DNA of 64,000 bases from Tissierellia bacterium (GTDB lineage Bacteria > Bacillota > Clostridia > Tissierellales > Peptoniphilaceae): the NCBI GenBank assembly GCA_030537855.1, contig JAUNVD010000004.1, forward strand, positions 18,683 through 82,682. The letters are read 5' to 3'. The notes under the pieces are model-generated. The model saw nothing but the letters and a program-made list of their open reading frames with translations, searched no databases and was not told the DNA's origin. Each line of letters starts with the position of its first letter. The first letter of the stretch is position 1. Made by a program: the position numbers and the translations under genes. Shown one piece after another: positions 27,686 to 36,471 of this stretch.

Positions 27686-29189
27686 CGTTACAAATAAAGA
27701 AGGAATTGTAGAATTTGCTCGGAAGTTGGTGGAAAATAATTATAAGATTATTTCCACTGGAGGGACTTTAAAAGTATTGGAAGAAGGTAAGGTACCTGTT
27801 ACAGGGATTGAGGAGTATACAAAGTTTCCAGAAATTTTAGATGGACGAGTGAAGACACTACATCCAAAGGTACATGGTGGCTTGCTCTTTAAAAGAGATA
27901 CTCGTGAACATGTAAATACAATTGAAGAACTTGATATTACTCCTATTGATATGGTAGTTGTCAATTTATACCGTTTTGAAGAAAGCTATAAAGAAGGGAA
28001 AAGTCAAGAGGAGATAATTGAGAGTATTGATATTGGCGGGCCATCTATGATTCGTTCAGCTGCAAAGAATTTTAAGGATGTTTTAGTAGTAACGGATCCT
28101 CTTGATTATGATGAAGTTGTAAAAAAAATAGAAGATAACTCTGTTGATAAAGAATATCGAGAATACTTGGCTATGAAGGCTTTTTCACTTACTGCATACT
28201 ATGATTCTATGATTTCCAGATATTTTATGGAAACGACAATGAAAGAAGGACCTTATTTTTCCTTTGGTCTAAAGTTAGAAGGACATTTACGCTATGGAGA
28301 AAACCCCCATCAAAATGCAAAATTATATAAAGACGGATTTGTAGATTCCTATTATTCTAATATGGAACAAATCCAAGGAAAGGAATTATCTTTTAATAAT
28401 TTAAATGATTTAAATACAGCAGTGGAATTAGCAGGAGAATATTCTAAGGAGGAAGGAATCATATGTGTAGCTTTGAAACATGCCACTCCTTGTGGAGTAG
28501 GACTTGGAGGCTCCACCTTAGAAGCCTATGAAAAGGCCTTTGAAGGAGATCCTCTATCTATTTTTGGTGGAGTACTTGCTTTTAATGATGTGGTAGATGG
28601 AGAAACTGCAAAGAAAATGACGGAGATTTTCTTAGAAGTGATTGCAGCTCCAGATTTCACAGATGAAGCATTATCTATTTTCAAAGAAAAGAATAATTTA
28701 CGATTATTAAAAATTGATGTTTCGAAAGAAAGAGTTCCTTTTGATATGAAATATGTAAGTGGAAAGGTACTCTTCCAAGAAAGTGATCGAAAAACTCACG
28801 AAGATTTTTCCATTGTTACAAAGAAAAAACCTACAACTCAAGAAGAAAAAGACTTATCTTTTGGAATGAAGGTTTGTAAATATGCTCGTTCCAATGCCAT
28901 TGTTATTGTTAAAGATGGAATGACCCTTGGAGTTGGTGGAGGACAAACCTCTAGGATTTGGGCCTTAGAATCTATTTTTAATAATCATCCAGAACGTGAT
29001 TTTTCTGGAGCTGTCCTTGCAAGTGATGCCTTTTTCCCCTTTGATGATGTTGTAAAGGCAGCTAAGAAAAAGGGAATTACTTCAATCATTCAACCTGGGG
29101 GATCCATTCGAGATGAAGACTCTATTAAAGCATGTGATGAAGCAGGGATTTCCATGGTATTTACAGGTGTAAGACATTTCCGTCATTAA
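27666..29189 (+). CDS. purH: Bifunctional AICAR formyltransferase / IMP cyclohydrolase
   Basis: 507 residues catalysing the last two steps to IMP. The N-terminal cyclohydrolase (MGS-like fold) has ISTGGTLKVLEE and GRVKTLHPKVHGG. The transferase domain has LKHATPCGVG, where the usual Asn before PCG is Thr, and RSNAIVIVKDG near the end. Start lies within purN. Complete length for the family. Confidence 0.95.
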   Translation: MKHALISVTNKEGIVEFARKLVENNYKIISTGGTLKVLEEGKVPVTGIEEYTKFPEILDGRVKTLHPKVHGGLLFKRDTREHVNTIEELDITPIDMVVVNLYRFEESYKEGKSQEEIIESIDIGGPSMIRSAAKNFKDVLVVTDPLDYDEVVKKIEDNSVDKEYREYLAMKAFSLTAYYDSMISRYFMETTMKEGPYFSFGLKLEGHLRYGENPHQNAKLYKDGFVDSYYSNMEQIQGKELSFNNLNDLNTAVELAGEYSKEEGIICVALKHATPCGVGLGGSTLEAYEKAFEGDPLSIFGGVLAFNDVVDGETAKKMTEIFLEVIAAPDFTDEALSIFKEKNNLRLLKIDVSKERVPFDMKYVSGKVLFQESDRKTHEDFSIVTKKKPTTQEEKDLSFGMKVCKYARSNAIVIVKDGMTLGVGGGQTSRIWALESIFNNHPERDFSGAVLASDAFFPFDDVVKAAKKKGITSIIQPGGSIRDEDSIKACDEAGISMVFTGVRHFRH

Positions 29190-29202
29190 AAAGGAGCAAG
29201 GG

Positions 29203-32200
29203 ATGAAAATTTTAATTATAGGTAGTGGTGGAAGAGAGCATGCTCTAGGAATGGCATTGGCAAAAGAAAATAGGAAGCTTTATTTTGCCCCTGGAAATGG
29301 TGGGACAGAAGAGATTGGTACAAATATTAATATATTACCAACAGATATTTCAGGGTTACTAAAGTTTGCAGAACAAGAGGGTATTGATTATACCGTTGTG
29401 GGACCTGAAGATCCATTGGTTCAAGGAATCGTAGATGAATTTGAAAATCGAGGAATGGAAATTTTTGGTCCAAGAAAAGAAGGGGCTTTACTAGAAGGAA
29501 GTAAAGAATTTGCCAAAGAATTTTGTATTCGCCATAAGATTCCAACAGCAAAGTACTTTGTTTCTTCTAATAGGGATGATGGAAGAGATAGGGCTTTAGA
29601 ATTTTTAAAGGAAGACGGCATTGTTGTCTTGAAAGCAGATGGACTTTGTGCTGGAAAAGGGGTAACCATTGCGAAATCAGAAGAAGATATAGAAATCTTT
29701 CTAAGGGAAATGTTTGATGAAAATAAATATGGTAAAAAACGTCTCCTTGTGGAAAAATTTTTACCAGGTTTCGAAGTAAGTTATCTTTGTTTTACCGATG
29801 GACATGTAATTCGTCCTTTAGCTTCTTCTAGAGATCATAAAAAAATATTTGAAGGAGAAAGAGGGCCAAATACTGGAGGAATGGGAACCTATAGCCCTAA
29901 TGATGGAGCTGACATTTACAGAGATGAAGTAGAAGAAAAAATCTTGAATCCATTTTTAAAAGGGTTACAAGAAGATGAGATAGATTTTCGAGGGTTAATC
30001 TTTATTGGTTGTATGATTACTAAGGAAGGTATCTCTGTCTTAGAATTTAATACAAGATTTGGTGATCCGGAAACCCAATCTGTTCTCCATCGTCTAGATA
30101 CAGATTTACTTGAAGTGATGATGGGAACATCTAGAGGACAATTAAAAAATATAGAAGTGAAAGAAAATAATCATAAAGTTGTTTCTGTGGTGCTCGCTTC
30201 CAAAGGATATCCAGGGGAATATGAAAAAGATAAGATTATAACAGGATTAGATTCTGTTAAAGATGTTTTTGTATACCATGCAGGAACGATGAAAAAAGGA
30301 AATCATATCCTTACAAATGGAGGACGTGTTCTTTGTATTACGGCCATTGGAAAAACTTTTTCAGAAGCTTATAAAAAAGCCTATCGTGAAGTGAAAAAGA
30401 TTTATTTTGAGGGAATGGTCTATCGACAGGATATTGGTCCTCTTGTACAAAGGGTTTATGTGAAAAAGAAAAAAGAATTTGACCAGGAAGGTCCTTTAAT
30501 AAAAAAAGAGTTGACTGAATCCCTTTCATTCCCTATAGAAGAAGTGGAAATCTATCATCGATATGATATTGAACATCTTCCTAAAGAATTATTAGAAGAA
30601 GTTATAACAAAGGTATTGTCCGAGCCTCCTGTAGATGAAGCTTACAGTGGGAAAGAGGCGTTTCTTTTAGAAAAGAATTTGGACCATCCCATTGTTATTG
30701 AGTACTTACCTGGACAGTTTGACCAAAGGGAACAGGGTATGATCGACACCATTGCTGTTACCACTGGTTTGGAAACTTTAGGTAAAGTGGCAAAGGTCCT
30801 TAATATAAAAGGAGATATTTCTATAGAAGATCTTATAAAAATCAAAGATTATTTTATCAATCCTGTAGATCAACAAGAAGGTCAATTACTAGGAATTCCC
30901 ACAACATTAAAAAAATCCTATAAGAAAAATATGAAAAACCCAATATATCAAGGATTTTGTCAATGGTCAAAAGATGAATTAAAAGACTTTTTAAAAGAAT
31001 ATGGACTTGCCATGTCTTTCGAAGATATAGAGATGGTTCAATCTTATTATAAAACAATAGGACGTGACCCTAACGAAGTGGAGCTTGCTGTTTTAGATAC
31101 CTATTGGTCAGATCATTGTCGCCATACCACCTTTAACACGGAAATCCAAGTAGAGGAATTTTCTGATAAAAGCCTTTTAGATCAAAGAATTAAAAAAGCA
31201 TATAAAGAGTATGAGAATTTACATGATAAAATATCTTCTCATAAAAACCAAAGCTTTATGGATCTTGGAACTATAGTGGCTAAGGAATTAAGGGAAAAGG
31301 GAAAACTTGACGATGTAGAGGTTTCTGACGAAATCAATGCTTGTTCAGTAGAAGTATCTGCAAGGATTCAGAATCCTAAAACAAAGGTTGAAAAGAATAT
31401 TCCATATTTATTTATGTTTAAAAATGAAACACATAATCACCCTACAGAAGTGGAACCTTTTGGAGGAGCCTCTACCTGTTTAGGAGGAGCGATTCGAGAT
31501 CCCCTAAGTGGAAGGTCCTATGTGTATCAGGCTATGAGGGTCACTGGAGCAGCTAATCCTTTCAAAACAAAAACGATGGAAGGAAAATTACCTCAAAAAA
31601 AGATTATACAAGAAGCGATGAAAGGTTATAGTTCTTATGGGAATCAAATAGGGTTGGCAACAGGATTAACAGAAGAATTATATCATCCAGGATATGTAGC
31701 AAAGAGAATGGAAGTAGGTGCTGTACTAGGTGCTGCTCCTAAATCACATGTAATTCGAAAAAAGCCTGAAAAAGGGGATGTTATTTTATTAATTGGTGGG
31801 CGTACTGGAAGGGACGGTGTCGGTGGAGCAACAGGTTCTTCTCAAGCCCATAATATGACTTCCATTGTTGAATCCTCTGCTGAAGTTCAAAAGGGAAATG
31901 CTCCTATGGAAAGAAAACTCCAAAGACTTTTCCGAAAAAAAGAGGTGGCTTCTAAAATAAAGAAATGTAATGATTTTGGAGCAGGAGGAGTTGCTGTAGC
32001 CATTGGAGAACTAGCAGATTCTTTGATTATTTACTTGGATCGTGTTCCCTTAAAATATATGGGGCTTAGTCCAAAGGAAATTGCTATTTCTGAATCCCAA
32101 GAAAGAATGGCAGTAGTGATTGATAAAAAAGATTTAGACTTTTTTATAGAAGAATGTAAAAAAGAAAATCTTGAAGTTACCAATGTTTCCACAGTAACTG

Positions 32201-34116
32201 ATACTGGATATATGGAAATGAAAATAGGGGAGGAAACAGTTCTTAAACTATCCCGTGAATTCCTTGATTCTGCAGGTGCCTCTAGATCACAAAGGATTAA
32301 GGTTTTAAGTGAAGATGTACCATGTTCTTTAACAGAAGATAGAGATGAAGATTTAAAGACGGTTCTTACAGAAAAATATCCTTCACAGAAAAACATGAGT
32401 CAACAATTTGACTCTACTATTGGACGAGGTACTGTTTTAGCACCATATGGTGGAAGAAATCAAAGTACTCCTGTACGAGGTATGGTTGCTGCTCTTCCGT
32501 CTTTAGAAGGAGAATCCCAAACAGTTTCTATCATGACCTATGGTTTTGATCCTACTTTAAGTGAGGAAAGTCAATTTTTAGGTGGATATTATGCTGTGGT
32601 AGAATCTTTATGTAACTTTGCAGCTCTTGGAGGAAATCCTTTAAAAGCAAGACTTAGTTTTCAAGAATACTTCCAAAGTCTCGGAGAAGATGAAGAAACT
32701 TGGAGTAAACCATTAAAATCTTTATTAGGAGCATTTACGATTACTAGAGAACTAGGTGTTCCACCGATTGGAGGAAAAGATTCTATGTCTGGAACTTTTC
32801 ATGAATACCATGTTCCTCCTACATTAATTTCCTTTGCAGCAGGAGTAACTGATATTGAAAATATTATTTCACCAGAATTTAAAGGAAAGGGAAAAATAGG
32901 TATTATTGAAACGAAACTCTTGGAAGATGGCACCTTAGATATAGAAGAATTGAAGAAGAATTTTACCTTAATTCAAAGGGAAAACAATGGGAATATATTA
33001 GCACTATCTGCGATCAATCATTATGGTCTTCTTCCAACAGCTTTTCTTATGGCTTTAGGGAATGATTTGGATTTTACTATAAATTCAAAAAATACAACAG
33101 GAACAAGATATGGTTCTTTTCTTGTGGAATACCAATATCCTGTTAAAGGAATCCAAGAGATTGGGAATTTTTCTAATAAAACAATAATAAATAATGTTGA
33201 AATACCAAGAAAAGAAATTGAAAAAGAGCATTTGGGAAAACTAGATTCCATCTTTGCTCCTGAACTGAAAAGTAAACCTAAGATTAGAACTGGAAAGGTT
33301 CAAAGTCGGTATAGACCTTGTAAAAAGCCTGTACAAGTTCCGAAGGTTTTGATTCCTACATTTCCAGGAACCAATTGTGAATGGGATACTTTAGAAGCTT
33401 TTGAACGGGAAGGAGCTAAAGGAGAAATTCTTGTTTTCCGAAATAATACAATAGATGAAATTAAAGAGTCTATGGATCAATTAGCAAAGGCTATTTCTGA
33501 AAGTCAAATTTTAGTACTCCCAGGAGGATTTTCCTTAGGAGATGAACCAGATGGTTCTGCAAAATTCATAGCTAATGTTTTACGTAATAAAAAGGTGGCA
33601 AAAGCGATTGAAATATTATTAACGGAAAATGATGGTTTGATTTTAGGGATCTGTAATGGATTCCAAGGTCTTATAAAATCTGGTTTATTACCATATGGTA
33701 AAGTTATGGACCTTAAAGAAGATTCACCTACATTAACGTATAATAATAGTGGACGTCATATAGCAAGATTTATTTCCACGAAGATACAAACCTTAGATAG
33801 TCCATGGTTATCTCAAGGAGATTTAGATCAAAGCTATATTCTTCCTATTTCCAATGGAGAAGGACGTTTTATTTGTAATGAAGAAGTTTATAGAGAATTA
33901 TTGGCAAAAGATCAAATTGCAACTATTTATGAAGAAACTCCTAATGGTTCTTACTATGGAATTGAAGGCCTTCTTTCTCCAGATGGAAAGATTCTAGGAA
34001 AAATGGGTCATACAGAGCGAGTATTGGAAAATCGTTGTATCAATATTCCAAATCAAGTTATCCAACCAATAATTGCATCAGGAGTTGCTTATATGAAAGG
34101 AAAAAAGAATGATTGA
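29203..34116 (+). CDS. Fused GAR synthetase - FGAM synthase (PurD-PurL)
   Basis: One uninterrupted 1637-residue frame. Residues 1 to about 414 are a full PurD (GSGGREHALG at the start, ATP-grasp segments LKADGLCAGKGV, GPNTGGMGTYSP and FNTRFGDPETQ, and the usual ending EGMVYRQDIG). From 415 (VQRVYVKKKKEFD) begins a complete Clostridia-type long PurL: PurS-like start with SEPPVDEAY and EYLPGQFDQR, two AIRS-like halves (NETHNHPTEVEPFGGA, PPIGGKDSM), and a C-terminal class I glutaminase with PGGFSLGDEPDGSA, nucleophile Cys in GICNGFQG and KMGHTER. No stop, ribosome site or in-frame start occurs at the junction. It should catalyse GAR formation and the FGAR amidation, steps separated by PurN. Confidence 0.93.
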   Translation: MKILIIGSGGREHALGMALAKENRKLYFAPGNGGTEEIGTNINILPTDISGLLKFAEQEGIDYTVVGPEDPLVQGIVDEFENRGMEIFGPRKEGALLEGSKEFAKEFCIRHKIPTAKYFVSSNRDDGRDRALEFLKEDGIVVLKADGLCAGKGVTIAKSEEDIEIFLREMFDENKYGKKRLLVEKFLPGFEVSYLCFTDGHVIRPLASSRDHKKIFEGERGPNTGGMGTYSPNDGADIYRDEVEEKILNPFLKGLQEDEIDFRGLIFIGCMITKEGISVLEFNTRFGDPETQSVLHRLDTDLLEVMMGTSRGQLKNIEVKENNHKVVSVVLASKGYPGEYEKDKIITGLDSVKDVFVYHAGTMKKGNHILTNGGRVLCITAIGKTFSEAYKKAYREVKKIYFEGMVYRQDIGPLVQRVYVKKKKEFDQEGPLIKKELTESLSFPIEEVEIYHRYDIEHLPKELLEEVITKVLSEPPVDEAYSGKEAFLLEKNLDHPIVIEYLPGQFDQREQGMIDTIAVTTGLETLGKVAKVLNIKGDISIEDLIKIKDYFINPVDQQEGQLLGIPTTLKKSYKKNMKNPIYQGFCQWSKDELKDFLKEYGLAMSFEDIEMVQSYYKTIGRDPNEVELAVLDTYWSDHCRHTTFNTEIQVEEFSDKSLLDQRIKKAYKEYENLHDKISSHKNQSFMDLGTIVAKELREKGKLDDVEVSDEINACSVEVSARIQNPKTKVEKNIPYLFMFKNETHNHPTEVEPFGGASTCLGGAIRDPLSGRSYVYQAMRVTGAANPFKTKTMEGKLPQKKIIQEAMKGYSSYGNQIGLATGLTEELYHPGYVAKRMEVGAVLGAAPKSHVIRKKPEKGDVILLIGGRTGRDGVGGATGSSQAHNMTSIVESSAEVQKGNAPMERKLQRLFRKKEVASKIKKCNDFGAGGVAVAIGELADSLIIYLDRVPLKYMGLSPKEIAISESQERMAVVIDKKDLDFFIEECKKENLEVTNVSTVTDTGYMEMKIGEETVLKLSREFLDSAGASRSQRIKVLSEDVPCSLTEDRDEDLKTVLTEKYPSQKNMSQQFDSTIGRGTVLAPYGGRNQSTPVRGMVAALPSLEGESQTVSIMTYGFDPTLSEESQFLGGYYAVVESLCNFAALGGNPLKARLSFQEYFQSLGEDEETWSKPLKSLLGAFTITRELGVPPIGGKDSMSGTFHEYHVPPTLISFAAGVTDIENIISPEFKGKGKIGIIETKLLEDGTLDIEELKKNFTLIQRENNGNILALSAINHYGLLPTAFLMALGNDLDFTINSKNTTGTRYGSFLVEYQYPVKGIQEIGNFSNKTIINNVEIPRKEIEKEHLGKLDSIFAPELKSKPKIRTGKVQSRYRPCKKPVQVPKVLIPTFPGTNCEWDTLEAFEREGAKGEILVFRNNTIDEIKESMDQLAKAISESQILVLPGGFSLGDEPDGSAKFIANVLRNKKVAKAIEILLTENDGLILGICNGFQGLIKSGLLPYGKVMDLKEDSPTLTYNNSGRHIARFISTKIQTLDSPWLSQGDLDQSYILPISNGEGRFICNEEVYRELLAKDQIATIYEETPNGSYYGIEGLLSPDGKILGKMGHTERVLENRCINIPNQVIQPIIASGVAYMKGKKND

Positions 34117-35539
34117 TTATCAAAGATATAATAATCCTTTAAATACTCGATATGCCTCTCGGGAAATGTCTTATTTATTTTCCGAAGAGAAAAAATTTCA
34201 AACCTATCGGAAGCTTTGGCTAGCTTTGGCAAAAGGGGAAAAGAAACTTGGACTTCCTATTACAGAAGAACAAATTTTAGAATTAGAAGAAAATATTGAA
34301 AATATTGATTTTAAACGAGCTGAGGAAATCGAAAGTTTAGTTCGCCATGATGTGATGGCTCATGTAAAAGCTTATGGAGAACTTACACCTAAAGCTGCTG
34401 GGATTATTCACCTTGGTGCAACATCTTGTTATGTTACTGATAATACAGATTTATTGATTATGAGGGAAGGGTTAGATTTACTTTTATCGAAATTTCCTAC
34501 ATTAATAAAACAATTACGTGATTTTGCCTGGGAATATAGAGATTTACCTACCTTAGGGTATACCCACTACCAACCAGCACAGCCAGTAACCTTAGGAAAA
34601 CGGGCTTGTCTTTGGCTTCAAGATTTAATCTATGACTATGAAGAATTAAAATACCGTAGAAATAAGTTAAGACTACGTGGAGTAAAAGGAACGACAGGAA
34701 CTCAAGCCTCTTTTATGGAACTTTTCAATGGAAATGAAGAAAAGGTAAAGGAATTAGATCAAATCGTTTGTAAGGAAATGGGATTTGAAACATCCTATCC
34801 TATTACAGGACAAACTTATTCTAGAAAAATTGATACTTTAATACTACAGGCCCTTGGAGGAGTTGGACAAAGCTTGCATAAAATGACCAATGATTTACGA
34901 ATTATGCAACATTTAAAAGAAGTAGAAGAACCTTTTGAAGAATTCCAAATTGGAAGTTCAGCTATGGCATATAAAAGAAATCCTATGAGGTCGGAAAGAA
35001 TTTCTTCCTTATCAAAGTATGTAATATCTTTAGCTAATAATCCTGTATGGGTTCATAGCACCCAATGGTTAGAAAGAACCTTAGATGATTCAGCGAATAG
35101 ACGTCTTTCCATTGGAGAAGGTTTTTTAACTACAGATGCTCTTTTAGAAATTGCTATTAATGTAACCTCTGGTCTTGTCGTCTACCCCCACAGGATCCAA
35201 AAACATTTAAAGGAAGAATTACCATTTATGGCCACAGAAAATATTTTAATGGAAGAAGTGAAACGAGGAGGAAATCGACAAGTACTCCATGAAAGAATTC
35301 GTAAACACTCTCAAGAAACAGCTAGAGCTGTGAAAGAAAAAGGCAAAAGGAATGATCTTATTTCACGAATTGGAGAAGATGAGAATTTCACATTGACAAA
35401 AGAAGAGTTAGTAAAACTAGTAGATGCTCAAAAATTTATTGGAAGAGCTTCCTCTCAAGTACAGGAGTTTCTCGAAGATATTGTAGATCCAATTCTAGAA
35501 GATAAAAGAACAGATTATACATCTACCTTAAATGTATAA
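34109..35539 (+). CDS. purB: Adenylosuccinate lyase
   Basis: 476-residue lyase acting twice in purine synthesis (SAICAR to AICAR, adenylosuccinate to AMP). It has HDVMAHVKAYGE, the TSCYVTDNTD loop and the fumarase/aspartase signature GSSAMAYKRNPMRSE. The ATG lies eight bases before the end of purDL. Last gene of the operon, followed by a strong terminator. Confidence 0.95.
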   Translation: MIDYQRYNNPLNTRYASREMSYLFSEEKKFQTYRKLWLALAKGEKKLGLPITEEQILELEENIENIDFKRAEEIESLVRHDVMAHVKAYGELTPKAAGIIHLGATSCYVTDNTDLLIMREGLDLLLSKFPTLIKQLRDFAWEYRDLPTLGYTHYQPAQPVTLGKRACLWLQDLIYDYEELKYRRNKLRLRGVKGTTGTQASFMELFNGNEEKVKELDQIVCKEMGFETSYPITGQTYSRKIDTLILQALGGVGQSLHKMTNDLRIMQHLKEVEEPFEEFQIGSSAMAYKRNPMRSERISSLSKYVISLANNPVWVHSTQWLERTLDDSANRRLSIGEGFLTTDALLEIAINVTSGLVVYPHRIQKHLKEELPFMATENILMEEVKRGGNRQVLHERIRKHSQETARAVKEKGKRNDLISRIGEDENFTLTKEELVKLVDAQKFIGRASSQVQEFLEDIVDPILEDKRTDYTSTLNV

Positions 35540-35544
35540 GGAAA

Positions 35545-35584
35545 GATAAAACCCTGGTTTTCAAAAATCAGGGTTTTATCTAAT
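35545..35584 (+). terminator. Terminator of the purine operon
   Basis: Perfect 12-base arms GATAAAACCCTG / CAGGGTTTTATC starting five bases after the purB stop codon. Confidence 0.9.
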
Positions 35585-35663
35585 AATTATTTACAGTTTG
35601 GAAACAACTATGTTCAACAAGGCATATCCATTATATAATATTAAAAAAAATAAGGAGATGTCT

Positions 35664-36443
35664 ATGAAAATAAAAAATTTTAATCAAGGATTCATCATTG
35701 CAGTGATTGGTTCTCTAGTTGGAATCGGCGGTTTATTTATTAGTTATTTTATTTGGGGAGATGCATCTGAAGCTAAACTAACTTCCCTTTTATCTTATAT
35801 TCCACCACTAATTCTCATATATTTATTATATCGTGTTTTTCAACGGGATATAGACTTTGGTATCAATGGAAATACTGCAAAGATTTACTTTACAAAAGGT
35901 TGGTATTTATTTGTCACTAGTGGGATTATACTAGGATTAGGATTACTATCATTAAAGAAAGAAATGATGGTCGTACCAAAAGTAAGTACAGTTTTAATAC
36001 ACTTAGGAATTTGTCTATCTACAGGACTTTTTGAAGAACTTTTATGTCGAGGGTTTTCTCAAAATATATTAGTTGAAGGAGCAATTAGAGATAGGAAAGA
36101 TCCTTGGAAGGGAATTTTTACTGCTTCTCTTATTTTTGGACTTATTCACTTGATTCGTCTTATAAATAATCCAGAACTACTTATTACTACAATAACCCAA
36201 GGAATCTATGCCTTTGGAATTGGCTTGTTTTTAGGAGTTCTATACTTTAAGTATAAAAATTTATTAGTAGTGATATTACTCCATGCTACCTTTAATTTCC
36301 TAGGTTTGTTTATTGGAATTATAACCAAACCAGGGAATATTACAGGAGATATTCCTATTAGTTCTGCAATATTACAATTAGTGATTATTTTACCATTAGC
36401 TTTTATAGCTAGGAAAATGTATATAAGAGATCCTATAAAATAA
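35664..36443 (+). CDS. CPBP-family (CAAX-type) membrane protease
   Basis: 259 residues with about eight helices and the three family motifs in order: EELLCRGF (EExxxR), FGLIH (FxxxH) and HATFN (HxxxN), which form the intramembrane metal site. Start set at ATG 35664, six bases after AAGGAG; the frame opens further up at 35598, without a ribosome site. Members process prenylated peptides or small peptides or give bacteriocin self-immunity; no peptide gene is seen next door. Monocistronic. Confidence 0.85.
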   Translation: MKIKNFNQGFIIAVIGSLVGIGGLFISYFIWGDASEAKLTSLLSYIPPLILIYLLYRVFQRDIDFGINGNTAKIYFTKGWYLFVTSGIILGLGLLSLKKEMMVVPKVSTVLIHLGICLSTGLFEELLCRGFSQNILVEGAIRDRKDPWKGIFTASLIFGLIHLIRLINNPELLITTITQGIYAFGIGLFLGVLYFKYKNLLVVILLHATFNFLGLFIGIITKPGNITGDIPISSAILQLVIILPLAFIARKMYIRDPIK

Positions 36444-36446
36444 GGA

Positions 36447-36471
36447 AAGCTGCCAATTGGCAGCTTTTTTA
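36447..36471. terminator. Bidirectional terminator
   Basis: Perfect palindrome AGCTGCCAATTGGCAGCT with A-rich sequence before and T6 after. Converging genes end on either side; the minus-strand stop codon overlaps the T run. Confidence 0.85.
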
